A stretch of DNA of 64,000 nt from Stentor coeruleus (GCA_001970955.1 MPUH01000209.1:17426-81425); one strand, 5' to 3'. Shown: positions 11,901 through 23,662, numbered from the stretch's first letter. The notes: generated from the sequence alone by a model not told the origin. Numbers and translations are program-made.

Positions 11901-12423
11901 TCGATGTTTACTATATGCAAAAAGGGCATTTTGTTAAGTAAAAAAAATTATAAATTTTACAAAATGTTAATAGAAAAATAATCACACAGTTTATATTGTA
12001 GAAAGTGTTATTGTAGGATATTATAAAAGATTTTCTATAAGATATAATATTTTTATTCTAAAAAGTCAGAGATTAGAAAAGTTATATATAATGTAATTAC
12101 GATAAAGTGATATAGTACTAGACTTTATAAAAAAAATACCAAATCTTAGATTCTGACTTGTGAAATCAATTATGTTAAGTATTTATTAAAATCAACAGTA
12201 AACATAAAATAATCCAAATAAACTCAGCAGTTTTTTATATTCCCGCAATCCATAAGTACAGTAATCTTTGTATAAAAATACCATCCCAATAAAACCTTCT
12301 CAAAAAATTCCACTTTCCTCCAAAATCCCGTCAAAAATCCTCTCAAAATCCTCTCAAAAAAACTCAAAACCAAAAAAACCCCTTTGAATAAACCTCTAAC
12401 TTTTAAATTCTAATATTACTAAA
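8935..12423. other. 3.5 kb gene-poor region
   Basis: This is the longest stretch without a convincing gene. It holds an 80-codon frame on the minus strand (9293-9535) without any motif, an N-joined duplication at 9518-9648, a G/T-rich C-poor block at about 10840-11380 and an A/C-rich G-poor block at about 12180-12420 just left of the MYB gene. No RNA gene, tandem array or transposase frame was recognised. Confidence 0.5.
9518..9648. repeat. 65-nt direct duplication around N at 9583
   Basis: Bases 9518-9582 and 9584-9648 are the same 65-nt sequence either side of a single N. This is interpreted as an unmerged contig overlap. Confidence 0.85.
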
Positions 12424-13272
12424 CTATTTCTTCGTAACATCTTGTTTCAAAAAACTATTAGATAAAATCATCGGTATAACCGCAGGTGGTATCATAGGAC
12501 ACATAAACGGGGGAAAGTTCTTATTATTTTTATAATTAGCAAGTGCCTGAGGATAGAAATAAAAGTAATTCAATTCTGGTTGTGACAAATTAAAAAGTAA
12601 ACTCGCATCTTCAATCTGACTTGTAAACCTCTCAAATCCTTGAATAACTTTTTTTTCTTTTTCAAGTTTAGGACAAGGTACAGGTACAACAATTTGACTT
12701 TTTAAAGTTTCAGTTAAATTTTCATTTATATTCTCAACAGTATCTTCTAAACTTATTTGCTTATTATAATCTTGATTTTCTTCAGATATATTATTATGTA
12801 AATCTTGAAGTTTTTTAAGTCTTGGAGGTGCTTGTTCTTGTAGAAGAATATCAGGGATATTAGGATTTCTTAATATAGTCCTAACTGAACCTATTAATCT
12901 TTGTGAATGAGGTCTTGATTTGTTATATTTTCTAAGATTCCTTCGTAAAGTACTATAAAATCGATTTTTTACTGAGTTGTCAGTACGGCCAGGAATATTT
13001 TCCGCTATTTTCGACCAGGATTTCCCATACTGTTTGTGTAGTTCAAAGATGAGATTATCTTCTTCTTGAGTCCATGGCTTTTTGTCTATACTAGAATCTA
13101 AATGATTATGCCATCTTTCTCTGCATTGCTTACCGGAACGATTCTTGATTTTATATCTTTCAGATAATTGCTGGGCTATAAGCGACCATTTTTTAAGCCC
13201 AAACTCTTCAACTAAAGCACTTATGGCTATATCTTCTTCTGTACTCCAAGGTCTTCTGTAATCACAGGACAT
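12424..13272 (-). CDS. R2R3-type MYB DNA-binding protein, 282 aa
   Basis: Two adjacent MYB repeats fill residues ~6-116. The first has RPWSTEED...W...RYKIKNRSGKQCRERWHNHL and the second KPWTQEEDNLIFELHKQYGKSWSKIAENIPGRTDNSVKNRF. The regularly spaced tryptophans and the recognition-helix residues GKQCRERW and DNSVKNRF are those of c-Myb/plant R2R3 factors, so sequence-specific DNA binding in the nucleus is expected. The remaining ~165 residues are low-complexity (Asn, Pro, Phe, Tyr) and may be an activation region. The leader shows ACTAATAATATTT directly before the ATG. Stop is TAG. Confidence 0.93.
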   Translation of the reverse strand: MSCDYRRPWSTEEDIAISALVEEFGLKKWSLIAQQLSERYKIKNRSGKQCRERWHNHLDSSIDKKPWTQEEDNLIFELHKQYGKSWSKIAENIPGRTDNSVKNRFYSTLRRNLRKYNKSRPHSQRLIGSVRTILRNPNIPDILLQEQAPPRLKKLQDLHNNISEENQDYNKQISLEDTVENINENLTETLKSQIVVPVPCPKLEKEKKVIQGFERFTSQIEDASLLFNLSQPELNYFYFYPQALANYKNNKNFPPFMCPMIPPAVIPMILSNSFLKQDVTKK

Positions 13273-14456
13273 AAATATTATTAGTTCATTTTGGAATGTG
13301 AAAATACATCAACAGATTATTTATGGCTATGAATGAGATGAGTTATAGGAATGAGGAAAAAAGATTAAAGGAGGTTTGAAGAAAGCATGAAAAAGGTAAG
13401 AAAGTGAAAAATTAAAAGAAAAAAAATTGGAGGTGGGAAGGCTTATTTTGCAAATTTATGGGAGGTTATGATAAGGATAAAGAGTTTTTTATAGAGATTT
13501 TTATTAAGTTTAAGGATTTTTAATTAGGGTTGGGGTGATTTGTAGGATAATAAGGTATGTAGTTTTGATAGGGTTTAAAAAGAATTAGTGGGGAAATTAG
13601 TTAGGAAGTGGTTTTAGGAGAAGTTGGGATTGGAGATTTGGAAGGTAGGTTTAGAGAAGGATATTGCATTTTGTAGAGTATATGAGTTATCAAAGACCTT
13701 ACTCATGTTTGTTTTATATTTATATAGGATTTAGATTTAGGTAAATTACTTTTGGGGTAATTTTTTAAGATTTTTAAGTTGATTTGATGAGAATTAGATG
13801 AATTTGTTAATCTGTAAATGTATATATAGAATTAGGTTTTGAAGGTTGGATTAGAAGATTATAGGTTGTTTATATAAATTATAACTTATTGGTGATTTTT
13901 TTTTGCATAAGTTTGAGGAATATTCAAAGGAAAAAAATCAAAAGCTTAATAATAACTGAAAGAAAGAGACTAATTTGGTAAATTTATTCCTTTGTGTTGA
14001 TAAAATATGATAACATACATAAACTAATTGAAGAATTTTTTCTATACGCCTAATACATATTTTAAAAGACGTAAAAAAAATATGATGAAACAAATAAATG
14101 CTATGTCACAAATGAATATTTTTAGTTTATTTCTATAAGAACAATTGTTTATATTATATACAACATCAACTTTTATATCAATTTATTACTAAACCTACCA
14201 AATCAAACCATATAAATCCACTACCTTTACAATATAATCAAAACTATCATATCTTCAACAACTAGACATACAACCTTCCAATATCATCATATAAATTCAT
14301 CATTATCATCTATAATTCCATAACTTCTCATAAACCCAACGAATCTCCCTAAACCTATTCAAAACCACTACAAAATCCATCAATTCCCTAATCAAACCCC
14401 TAACCCTCACATATTTTCTCCACACTCATACCCCTTATATTAAAAATATTATCTAC
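13273..14456. other. Intergenic spacer with a clean composition switch
   Basis: About 13290-13880 is G/T/A with almost no C. About 14150-14456 is A/C/T with almost no G. This is the clearest example of the strand-asymmetry switch in the window, between two minus-strand genes. No gene seen. Confidence 0.65.
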
Positions 14457-15059
14457 CTAAACACAGCATTTCTGTTCTTCAATTGGTTTCTTTTCTTTAA
14501 TACTAATAGTCTCTGGATTAGATACAGAGTTTGGATTCAATAGCTTTGGGTTATGTGCAACAATCATATCAGTGAGTGTTCTAAACATATCTGCTATATT
14601 AGTACCACTTTTAGCACTTACAGGGAAAAAAGGAATCCCATAAGATGCTGCCATATCTTTTCCTTGAGTGAAATCCTGTTCTTCAACTAAGTCCAATTTA
14701 TTTCCAACAAGGACAATTTCTATTCCTGGGTCAGCTTTTTGTCTTATTTGCTTCATCCAATTTTCTACGTGGTTGAAACTTTCTTGATTTTTTAGATCGT
14801 AAACTAAGACTATTCCATTTGCCCTTCTATAAAAAGTGCTTGCTAGAATACGATGATAACGTTCCTGGCCTGCAGTGTCCCAGATTTGGAGCTTGACCAT
14901 TTGGTTATTGATTTTAATTTGCTTTGTTTTATACTCAATCCCTATTGTAGGCATTGTGCTTTTAGGGAACTCGTCTTCTGCATATCGCAGAATAATACAC
15001 GTTTTGCCTACGCTTGCGTCACCCAGTGTTAGAATTTTCAGAGTTGACAGCTCTTCCAT
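14457..15059 (-). CDS. Rab-family small GTPase, 200 aa
   Basis: All GTPase motifs are present: P-loop GDASVGKT (13-20), switch I threonine T38 in PTIGIEYK, switch II DTAGQE (61-66), NKLD (120-123) and a SAK loop near 149. The protein ends in CCV, giving a di-cysteine prenylation site. RabF-type residues (YRRANGIVLVYD) place it in the Rab family, with an overall look closest to Rab1/8/18-type proteins, but the subfamily is not assigned. It should act as a membrane-anchored switch in vesicle traffic. The leader carries CTAATATAATAC before the ATG. Stop is TAG. Confidence 0.95.
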   Translation of the reverse strand: MEELSTLKILTLGDASVGKTCIILRYAEDEFPKSTMPTIGIEYKTKQIKINNQMVKLQIWDTAGQERYHRILASTFYRRANGIVLVYDLKNQESFNHVENWMKQIRQKADPGIEIVLVGNKLDLVEEQDFTQGKDMAASYGIPFFPVSAKSGTNIADMFRTLTDMIVAHNPKLLNPNSVSNPETISIKEKKPIEEQKCCV

Positions 15060-16883
15060 GTATTATATTAGTTGAGCCAATATGAAATATACACCTAAGG
15101 ATATGAGGAATATTAAGTTTGGGTTTTGGAAGATCATGAAGATTTTTATGGAGGTTTAGGTTTTTTTTATGCGAAATATTGGAGAAAAGGAGGATTTTGA
15201 GATGGTTTAACCAGGAGGATTGGAGATGAAGATGGGAGGATTAGAAGAAAATGTGCAGAGGGAAAATTTTATAGGATGGAAATATTTGGTATATGATGGA
15301 TATTTAATATATGATGATATGGAAAACTTTGGATTTGGGATTGATGGGATTTTTTTTTTAGGATGAAAGTTTTATGATTTGATTAGGAGAAGTGGTTTGA
15401 AGATACTAGGGAGTTAATTTGTGGGTTTTAATGGATTTTTTTTTTAGTTTTGGTTTGGTTAGAAATCGGGATGATAATAAAATCAGTGATTGGGNGTTTT
15501 GGTTTGGTTAGAAATCGGGATGATAATAAAATCAGTGATTGGGGTATGTGCTGATTAAGAGAATTTTAATTGGATTTGTTATGATTAGATGCTAATGCTT
15601 TTTATAGGCTTCTATGGAATTTTAGTGTTTTAATTTTGATATGTGTAATTGAAAAGAAAAAATAATGTATAGGTATAATTATTATAGATAAAATATAGTA
15701 ACTTATGTATTTGTTAATAAAATAATCTGGTAATGTTTTTATAAGCATAAAGTTAGGGTTTAACTTTTAGAGATATGTAAAATTAGATAATTGCTTTATT
15801 ATAAACGCTAATATCCACTTAATTTGTAAGATTTTGTTAGAGTATATTTTATCTATAAAAATTATTAAATAAAATATACTAGTTTTTATATTATTATAAC
15901 TTATAAGCATGCTGGGAATATAATTTTTATCAAATAATTTATCGAATCATACAAAAAATACTTTAATCATATCTACATTTATAAAATCTAGTAATTCCAA
16001 AGATTGTTTTTTATAATCCCTACAAAAAATAGGCACATTTTATCTAATAAATAAACATTCTTAACTGTTCTTTTATAAGATTTTAACTACACTATATATA
16101 TATTTTTAATAAAACATACCAAGTATATAATTCATTATAAATTATATCTTGCTTTTGTAAATTTCGCTATAAAAGTCTTTTATGCCATATATAACTGTTC
16201 AAAGTATTGAATTTGATTAAATTTTATTACAATCAACTGTTATTACCTTAATTTTCTATTAATATATTTAGATTTTATTACAAATTACCTTAGTAAACTA
16301 TAAATATTTAGGTATATCCAGTATAATATCTCATATATCAGTCAATTTATGTTTATCTAAATTTTCAATGATCGAATAAACAGGCTAATTTAGATAAAGT
16401 ACCATATAATTTTTAACTTTAACAAAACCAGCAAAAATCAATTCTAGCCACACTACCAAAATAAAATCCAGGGAACTTCATCAAAACAATCACAAAAAAA
16501 TTAGCACTTTTATAATCAAACCTATCCATAATCTCTTAAAACATCAAAAAAAAACCCCAACACATATTTTCATTCAAAAATCATCTAATCATTTATTTAA
16601 AGCCTAAAACATAGTATTTATTTCCAAAATGATTCACAAAAATTACAATAAAAACATCTTTGATTTATATTTTTATCATCTAATACGTTTATAATAATCC
16701 AAAAATATTTTCCCCATACTATATTATTCTTAAAGCTCATTCGAAATCAAAAAAATTATAATTTCAAAACCCTAGACTTTATATTTGAAGCTTATTATTT
16801 CTTAAAGCTTTCTAGCTTTTTAAGTTATACCAAATTCATTACCCCAATAATCGTAACTTATCCACCATTATCTAGTTATAAAA
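15060..16883. other. Intergenic spacer between divergent genes (1.8 kb)
   Basis: The first ~550 bases are G/T-rich (right flank of the Rab gene). The last ~450 are A/C-rich (left flank of the channel gene). It contains the N-joined duplication at 15447-15543. No gene or RNA seen. Confidence 0.55.
15447..15543. repeat. 48-nt direct duplication around N at 15495
   Basis: Bases 15447-15494 recur as 15496-15543, an unmerged contig overlap in noncoding DNA. Confidence 0.85.
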
Positions 16884-19800
16884 ATGTTTAGCAAGCTTGG
16901 AATCAGCTTCGCGAGCAATGGAGAGTCTCAGTCTAAGAGCAAAATAAGACCAATTCTTGAAGAAGATCAAATAATAGACTTAGCTTCAATGAAAACATTT
17001 AAAGACCGTATGAAGACAGTCTCAAGTTTTATAGCCTCTTACAATCCTGAGGCAATATCTACTCCATTTAAAGGAACAGACCTCAAACTTACAAGAGATG
17101 AAAAAACAGTAATTTTTGGTAGCAAAGACGGCCGTCTTGCAAAGCTAAACATGGAAACCAAAGACATTGTCCTAGACACTCACATCGACGACAAGGCCAT
17201 TTGGACAATTGAGCTCTCAAAAGATGAATCATTAGTCTACGTTGGTGGCCAACACCCAACAATAAAATGTTTCAACTTTCATACATTTGAACCAGCAGGC
17301 AAATTCTCAGGCCATAAATCAGATGTTTTCCTCATCATAATTTCTTCTGATAACAAATCAATGTATAGCTGTAGTGAAGATGGAACAGTCAAACTTTGGG
17401 ATTTAAGCACAAAAGATACTAAAGAATCTAAAGCTAAACATAGAGATATAGCAAAACATAGTAAAGCTGTTCAAGCTATAGACATAACCCCAGATGGGAG
17501 ATATTTGATGACAGGAAGTATTGATATGTCTTCTTGTATATTAACAAAAGACTCAGGTGATTGGGCTGTGGCATCAACTTTAATAAATGATTCTCCTATA
17601 ATGGCAGTGAAAATATCAGAAACTTTAAAATATGTTGTAACAGGAGATGAAGATGGGAAAGTTATTGCCTGGGATTTTTATCAACAAAATAAGCTTAAGG
17701 TATTTAAAGATACAGCATCAATTTGGTGTATTGATGTATCAGAAGATGGGGATTTTATAGTCACTGGAGGTAAAAGTACAAATATTATGTTGTGGGATAT
17801 GGCTAAAGAAAGAAGATGTATTGAGCTTAAAGGGCATAAACAGATGATAAAAAGCACTGTTATAACAGCAGATCAGAAGCATGTTGTATCTTTGAGTAAT
17901 GATTCTAAAGTTATGAAGTGGAAAATCCCGAATTTCGAAGAAAGGACTGTGATAAACACAAACCGGACAGTGATAAAGCTTTGGTTTTCTAACGAAAATG
18001 GTCTTTTATATGCATATATGAAAGTTAATGAAGATTCTTCAGATAAATATATGATAAATGCTTGGAATCTTATCAATTACGCTTTAGTCAAAGAGTTCCC
18101 TATAAGTGAGCCTAATATTGTTAATTACTATAAAGGCCCTTCAGATAAATACATGTATTTTATATCTAATGCTGATGGAATCTACACAATGACTTCATAT
18201 GATCTTATTGAAGGGCTTAAAGTTACAACCTACCCTCTTGGTCGCATAGAATTTGTATCTTTCTCAGTATCCTTAGATAATCAATACCTTTTTATAGGCC
18301 AAACCTTTAAAATCCTTACTTTTCGTCTTGGCGAAAAGGCAACAATGTATAACTGGCAAATATATCATGGAGGTCAAGTAAAACAAATTGTCTGTACATC
18401 AAATATGAAATATATTCTAAGTGCAGATAGTCTTAATGTTCTCAAACTTATTGATGTTGAGCTTATGGCTGATGAAAATGTTAGAAATGATTTAGAAGAA
18501 TTAACTATGTTTAAAGAAGCTGGAAGTGATTTTATTGATATGAAACTCATGAATGAAGATATTGTTGTAATTGTTTCATATAATTTTACAGTGTTTTGGA
18601 GTATCGATAAGAGAACTGTGGTAAAAAAAGTAGATAAACCAAATGTTTCGGATATAGGTTTTTCTTTAGACCAGAATTATATATTCTTCAGAACTGGAAG
18701 TAAAATCGAGATTTGGACAAGTTCTGATTTTTCTTATAATTGTTTTATTCAATATGATGAAGATTTAAGTTCTTATCATATTTCACCTGATAATAAAACA
18801 ATTGCCGTTAGTCAACATGATGGGAATATTTTGGTTTCAAGAAGCCCTTTAGCTACTAAGACAATTTTCTTATGTGGCAATCCTTCTGAAAAATGTCAGT
18901 TTATTAGTTATGCATCTTCAATTATTGATGACTCTTCAGAGGAGTATAATGGGAATTTTGACGATTGGATTATTGAGCCTTTTCATTATAATCTTTTGCA
19001 TTTGTATGCGTTTTACAACTTTGATGAGTACCTAACATTAGCACTTAAACGTAAATCCCCTTTCTTTTGCACAGCTCTTGGGTTTAGTCCTTTAACAATA
19101 GCCCTTGAGGCTGATTATCCAAACTGTATCAATGCAATATTACGTGAGTTAAGAGAAGTTTTTAATGAAAATCCATTCGTCTTTTTAAGTATTGAAAGTT
19201 GCCTACCAGCTCTTAATGAATGTGGATATGAAAGGTTACATTCTGTTTATGACATTTTATTCTCAGCTACAAAAGTTGTTGGTCTACCTAAGTTTTGTTC
19301 AAATGAGCCGAAATTCCCAGTTCGTGTGATATCTGATTCTTTTATACCTAAAAGAGAGTCTTTTGAACCATCAGTTGTTTATGCAGAAGAAGGTAAAACT
19401 TTAGAATTTCTACAAACATTTGTAAAAGTCCCTCTACTAGCTGGGACATCAGAAAGTATTGAATTTCTTCAAAGTATCGAGGATTGTAAAAACTTAAGAA
19501 TTTATGATACAGAATTCATCCAAACACTTCTTCAAGAAAAATGGAATCAAATCAAATGGGTTGCTTATCTTCAAGCTATAGTTTATATAGTGTTTTTAGT
19601 CCTTTTATCTTTGTATACAGTTGAATATCGAAATGATAGCTTTCTTGTAGCACCTTTTGTCGTAAACTGCCTTTTTTGTGTTTATGAACTTTCATATTTA
19701 GCATCAAGTAAAACTAAATACTTCCAGGATCCTTGGAATTATATTGATATCACAAGAATATTTGCTTTTCTTATTTATGCTGTGCTTATCTGGGTTAATG

Positions 19801-20516
19801 TACTTCCTGATGAAGATGGGTTTTTAGCTGCATTGATTCTTATTTCCTGGGTTCGTGGGGTGGCTTATTTCCGTATTTTTAAACAGACACGATATCTTAT
19901 TAACCTACTTATAACATCTTGTCGCGATATTGCTGCTTTTCTTGTCATTCTTTTTTACTCAACAATCTCATTTGCCCTTATTTTCTACGCCCTTCTGCCA
20001 TACAAAGATGAAAACGGTGAGACAATTGAAGACTTTTTTGTATATGCCACTTCATTTTACGATCTTAACCTGGGTAACTCTAATGTTGAAGGATTTGGTA
20101 AGCTTGAATGGGGATTTTATATCTTAGTAACTATTCTTAACCCAATTATTATGATCAATTTGCTTATTTCTATATTGGGAGATACTTATGGAACTGCTAG
20201 TGAAAATGAATCTGTTAATGATGCTAGGGAACTTATTAAATTGATTTTTGAAGCTGAATTGTTGATGTTTTGGAGAAGAACTACGATAGATAGAAAATAT
20301 ATTCATGTTTGTGATGAACTAGAGCCAGTGTTTACTGAACAAGAGGATTTGCAAAAGAGAAAAATCAAAATGCTTAAATCAAGAGTTGTTGGGATGACTG
20401 AAAATATGAAGAAAGAAGAGCAGATTATTTTTGAAATGATAAGACTTATACAAGTGAGAAATGCTGCAGTTTCAGATCTTATTGAGGATTATGAGTATAA
20501 GAAAGCTATTAAGTAG
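16884..20516 (+). CDS. WD40-repeat / ion-channel fusion protein, 1210 aa
   Basis: The N-terminal ~640 residues contain many WD40 blades (for example GHKSDVFLIIISSDNKSMYSCSEDGTVKLWDL, and GHKQMIKSTVITADQKHVVSLSNDSKVMKW), enough for two propellers. A linker (~640-880) has a helical, ankyrin-like look (LHLYAFYNFDEYLTLALKRKSPFF). From ~886 to 1102 there are about six hydrophobic spans, including a C-terminal pair around a pore-like loop (LNLGNSNVEGFG) and a last span ILVTILNPIIMINLLISILGDTY. That is the layout of TRP/polycystin-type Ion_trans domains. A charged tail of ~100 residues follows. It is probably a cation channel in plasma, ciliary or alveolar membrane, gated or positioned through its propeller; ion selectivity cannot be read. 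Stop is TAG. No intron. Confidence 0.85.
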   Translation: MFSKLGISFASNGESQSKSKIRPILEEDQIIDLASMKTFKDRMKTVSSFIASYNPEAISTPFKGTDLKLTRDEKTVIFGSKDGRLAKLNMETKDIVLDTHIDDKAIWTIELSKDESLVYVGGQHPTIKCFNFHTFEPAGKFSGHKSDVFLIIISSDNKSMYSCSEDGTVKLWDLSTKDTKESKAKHRDIAKHSKAVQAIDITPDGRYLMTGSIDMSSCILTKDSGDWAVASTLINDSPIMAVKISETLKYVVTGDEDGKVIAWDFYQQNKLKVFKDTASIWCIDVSEDGDFIVTGGKSTNIMLWDMAKERRCIELKGHKQMIKSTVITADQKHVVSLSNDSKVMKWKIPNFEERTVINTNRTVIKLWFSNENGLLYAYMKVNEDSSDKYMINAWNLINYALVKEFPISEPNIVNYYKGPSDKYMYFISNADGIYTMTSYDLIEGLKVTTYPLGRIEFVSFSVSLDNQYLFIGQTFKILTFRLGEKATMYNWQIYHGGQVKQIVCTSNMKYILSADSLNVLKLIDVELMADENVRNDLEELTMFKEAGSDFIDMKLMNEDIVVIVSYNFTVFWSIDKRTVVKKVDKPNVSDIGFSLDQNYIFFRTGSKIEIWTSSDFSYNCFIQYDEDLSSYHISPDNKTIAVSQHDGNILVSRSPLATKTIFLCGNPSEKCQFISYASSIIDDSSEEYNGNFDDWIIEPFHYNLLHLYAFYNFDEYLTLALKRKSPFFCTALGFSPLTIALEADYPNCINAILRELREVFNENPFVFLSIESCLPALNECGYERLHSVYDILFSATKVVGLPKFCSNEPKFPVRVISDSFIPKRESFEPSVVYAEEGKTLEFLQTFVKVPLLAGTSESIEFLQSIEDCKNLRIYDTEFIQTLLQEKWNQIKWVAYLQAIVYIVFLVLLSLYTVEYRNDSFLVAPFVVNCLFCVYELSYLASSKTKYFQDPWNYIDITRIFAFLIYAVLIWVNVLPDEDGFLAALILISWVRGVAYFRIFKQTRYLINLLITSCRDIAAFLVILFYSTISFALIFYALLPYKDENGETIEDFFVYATSFYDLNLGNSNVEGFGKLEWGFYILVTILNPIIMINLLISILGDTYGTASENESVNDARELIKLIFEAELLMFWRRTTIDRKYIHVCDELEPVFTEQEDLQKRKIKMLKSRVVGMTENMKKEEQIIFEMIRLIQVRNAAVSDLIEDYEYKKAIK

Positions 20517-21556
20517 GATAATTTTAGTCGTAAAAATGCTTAGGATTGAATAGATTGTGGAAGTTTGGTTTTTGGCGTAAGATTTGAAGAAGTATAGATT
20601 GTGTTTTATAGTATTATTATAGTAAATAAAGCTTTGTAGTTTTTATTTTTATCATGATAAATTTAATAAGTTATTTATGTAAAAAAATATTTTATATACA
20701 TTTTGCATATTTTTTGATGGACTATGAAATGCTGTTGGTTAAATTGTTGGAGACTATGGAGATTTTTGGAAGATTAGATGAGAAAATATAGTTAAAAAAC
20801 TTAGATTATATGGGATATTATAATGAAAGTGCTAGTAAGAATTATTTTAAACTGGGATAGTTGATATTATTGTTAATACATACCCTTAAGTTGACTTTTT
20901 CAGGAAGATTTAGCATTAGATTAGTTAGAAAGTTTGATTAAACTATTAATGAAATTATTACTCATAATTTCATATGATTATATAGGATATGAGTATACTT
21001 TAAGTAAATTTGTTATCTTTATATCATGATTATTCGACGATATGATGTTTTTCTTGAGCTTTAGATTTGATTTTACATTTAAGCTTTTTATTATAAATCC
21101 TTTATAGAGAATTTTACAATTTAAGTTTATTTGTATAGTATGTAATTTTTTTAACTCTATGTTTATACTAGTGCTAAAGAAAAAGAGTATATATTTATAT
21201 ATTTCAATCATAAACATAATAATAGTAAACCTTACAACATTTAGTAAAAAATGTACTTTTTCTTATCACATTATAATCATTATTCTTAAATTCCATAAAC
21301 TATAAAAAAACTAATACCTAAATATCTAAAACCCATACAAACTATACAATAAAACTTTTTTACACAATGATAACAAATGTAAATCATCCTTAATACACCA
21401 AAACCATCCAAAATTATCTTCAACTTTTTATCAACCAAAAAAGTTTCTTTCCATATTAACTTATAATAAACAAAACTACTGTTTATACCAAAAAATATAT
21501 AAACTTCAATTATCTGTTATCTGAGTTTTTTTTTTATATAGCCTTTTATATTTATA
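20517..21556. other. Intergenic spacer between tandem genes
   Basis: G/T-rich and C-poor on the left (20517-20980), A/C-rich and G-poor on the right (21240-21556). The 79-codon frame at 20978-21217 is low-complexity AT and not convincing. Confidence 0.55.
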
Positions 21557-23662
21557 ATGAATTTAAGTTCTAATTCAGAGGAAGCGAAAATTCTAGATAC
21601 AATTAAAAAAGACACAATACATGAAAGACTAGCTTCTGGCTTGCTATGTGCTATGGTTATTCCACTTATTCATTTCTTTACTGATGCATTTTACAATGGA
21701 CTATTTAATAACTACTCACTGAAAATTATGATGCTAGGAATGTTTACTTATAATTACTTTTTTAGAAAATCGCTACCATCAAGATCAAAAAACTTTGTTT
21801 TGATGATTTCAATTGCTGTTACTGAATTATCGAATATTGCTATGGGTGCTTTAGCTGTATTTTATTTTCCTGATTGCTTAGTATTTTATTCACAGACTTC
21901 TACCCTTATTTATGTTTATCATGAAAGCTTTTTGATTTCAAAAACTGTGTTTTTGTGTTTGCTTGCTGCTAAACAAACAGTAATATGGACTTTTTACACT
22001 TATATGTATTCAGGATTCTACCTAAAAGATATTTCAGCCTACATATCAGGGCTCATCTCAGTATTTCTTCTCTATATCCTCGTAGGCTACTATGATTACA
22101 AAAAAGATATAAGTCTTTGCAAGTCTAAACTCGAAAATCAAACAATGCACAAAAACATCTTAGCCGTAGTAGATTCTATATCAGATAGTATACTTATAAT
22201 AGACCAATCCAATAAAATAATTTTTGCTAACAGTTATGGAAATAAACTCGTAAATTCATCTTCAGCTTCAAATTTCTTTAAAAGAAAAAAGTATTATCGA
22301 CGCTATTGTGAGGAAGCCAACAATAAAAAAAAAATCCTCGAAGATATAAATAGTTTATTTAAAACTTCAATAAACACTGAAGTTTGTTTTGGTATTTTAC
22401 ATCAACAAAATGAACTCTTTGAATGGAAAGGTAAGCTTATTTTCTGGAATAATAAAGAATCCATAATTCTCTGTGGAAGAAATGTTACACATTTAGTAAA
22501 CATGGAAAAAGAAAGTAGTGAAAGTAAATACAAATCGGCTTTACTTAGAACAGTATCTCATGAATTAAGAACACCTACAAGTGCAGTTATATCTTTAACA
22601 CAAATAATAGAATCATCAGAACATTTTTCTCCTGAAAATGCTGAAAGATTAGAAATAATCAAAGACTCTTGTAGTTATCAGTTATGTCTTATAAATGATT
22701 TATTAGATTATGCACAAATCCTTTCAGGATGTTTGAAAATTACGAAAATCTATTTTAATATGCATCAATTATTCTTAGACTGTATGAAAATTATAAAGGT
22801 ACAATTAAATGAAAAAGCTGTGAAACTTGAGCTTTCAATAAAAAACATCCCGGATCTTATATGTTCTGATCCATATAGACTTAAACAAGTGTTGTTAAAT
22901 TTATTAAGTAATGCAAGGAAGTTTACTCAAAAAGGGAAAATTATTCTAGAAACAAACTATGAAAAAAATAATGTTATGGTTAGATGTAAAGATACAGGTA
23001 TAGGTATAGCGAAAGAGAAAATTAAAGAACTATTTATACCTTTTGGCACTTTAGAAAGCTCTCAAAATATGAATCCTCAAGGTGTTGGATTGGGTTTAGT
23101 TATTTCTAATATGTTAGTTAAAGAACTTGGTGGAAATGGAATAAAAGTAGATTCTGAAGTTGGTATTGGCTCATGTTTTAGTTTTTATATACATGTTGAT
23201 AGTGAATCTTCTAATACAAACTCTGATGTTGCTGAAGAAAATACTAAAATCTTTATGAAGTCTATTTACCCTAAAACTATACTTAAAAGGAATGAAATTT
23301 TAATTGTTGATGATACTAACTTTAATATTTTAGCTTTGACACAGATACTTAAAAATGAAGGATTTTCATGTTTTTCAGTTATGAATGGAGAAGATGCTAT
23401 AAATTCTGTCAAGGCCAGAGACTTTTCTTGTGTTATAATGGATTGTGAAATGCCTATTATGGATGGATGGGAGGCTTGTAAGAAAATTAACAAGATGTTT
23501 GAGGAAAATTTAATAAGAAAAATCCCACCTATTATTGCATATACCGCACATACATCAGAAGTTTATATGAATAAATGCAAAGAAGCTGGAATGAAAGATG
23601 TGATTATTAAACCATGCACTCCTGAGGATTTGTTGAACAAAGTTAAGTATTGGATGGAATAG
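21557..23662 (+). CDS. Membrane hybrid histidine kinase, 701 aa
   Basis: Residues 1-180 hold five to six hydrophobic spans (sensor membrane domain). A PAS-like region follows at ~200-310 (SILIIDQSNKIIFANSYGNKLV). HisKA carries the phospho-acceptor in SHELRTP (His335). The HATPase domain has the N-box NLLSNARKF (~445), DTGIGIA (~479) and GLGLVISNMLV. A C-terminal receiver domain has the acidic pair in IVDD, the phospho-Asp in MDCEMPIMDG (Asp629) and a Lys in IIKPC. So this is an intact His-to-Asp phosphorelay protein; no separate phosphotransfer protein is visible in the window. A damaged paralogue follows 1.7 kb downstream on the same strand. Stop is TAG. Confidence 0.95.
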   Translation: MNLSSNSEEAKILDTIKKDTIHERLASGLLCAMVIPLIHFFTDAFYNGLFNNYSLKIMMLGMFTYNYFFRKSLPSRSKNFVLMISIAVTELSNIAMGALAVFYFPDCLVFYSQTSTLIYVYHESFLISKTVFLCLLAAKQTVIWTFYTYMYSGFYLKDISAYISGLISVFLLYILVGYYDYKKDISLCKSKLENQTMHKNILAVVDSISDSILIIDQSNKIIFANSYGNKLVNSSSASNFFKRKKYYRRYCEEANNKKKILEDINSLFKTSINTEVCFGILHQQNELFEWKGKLIFWNNKESIILCGRNVTHLVNMEKESSESKYKSALLRTVSHELRTPTSAVISLTQIIESSEHFSPENAERLEIIKDSCSYQLCLINDLLDYAQILSGCLKITKIYFNMHQLFLDCMKIIKVQLNEKAVKLELSIKNIPDLICSDPYRLKQVLLNLLSNARKFTQKGKIILETNYEKNNVMVRCKDTGIGIAKEKIKELFIPFGTLESSQNMNPQGVGLGLVISNMLVKELGGNGIKVDSEVGIGSCFSFYIHVDSESSNTNSDVAEENTKIFMKSIYPKTILKRNEILIVDDTNFNILALTQILKNEGFSCFSVMNGEDAINSVKARDFSCVIMDCEMPIMDGWEACKKINKMFEENLIRKIPPIIAYTAHTSEVYMNKCKEAGMKDVIIKPCTPEDLLNKVKYWME

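Noticed and set aside
20978-21217. 79-codon minus-strand frame
   Set aside because: Ile/Lys/Asn-only AT-rich composition; no feature above chance.
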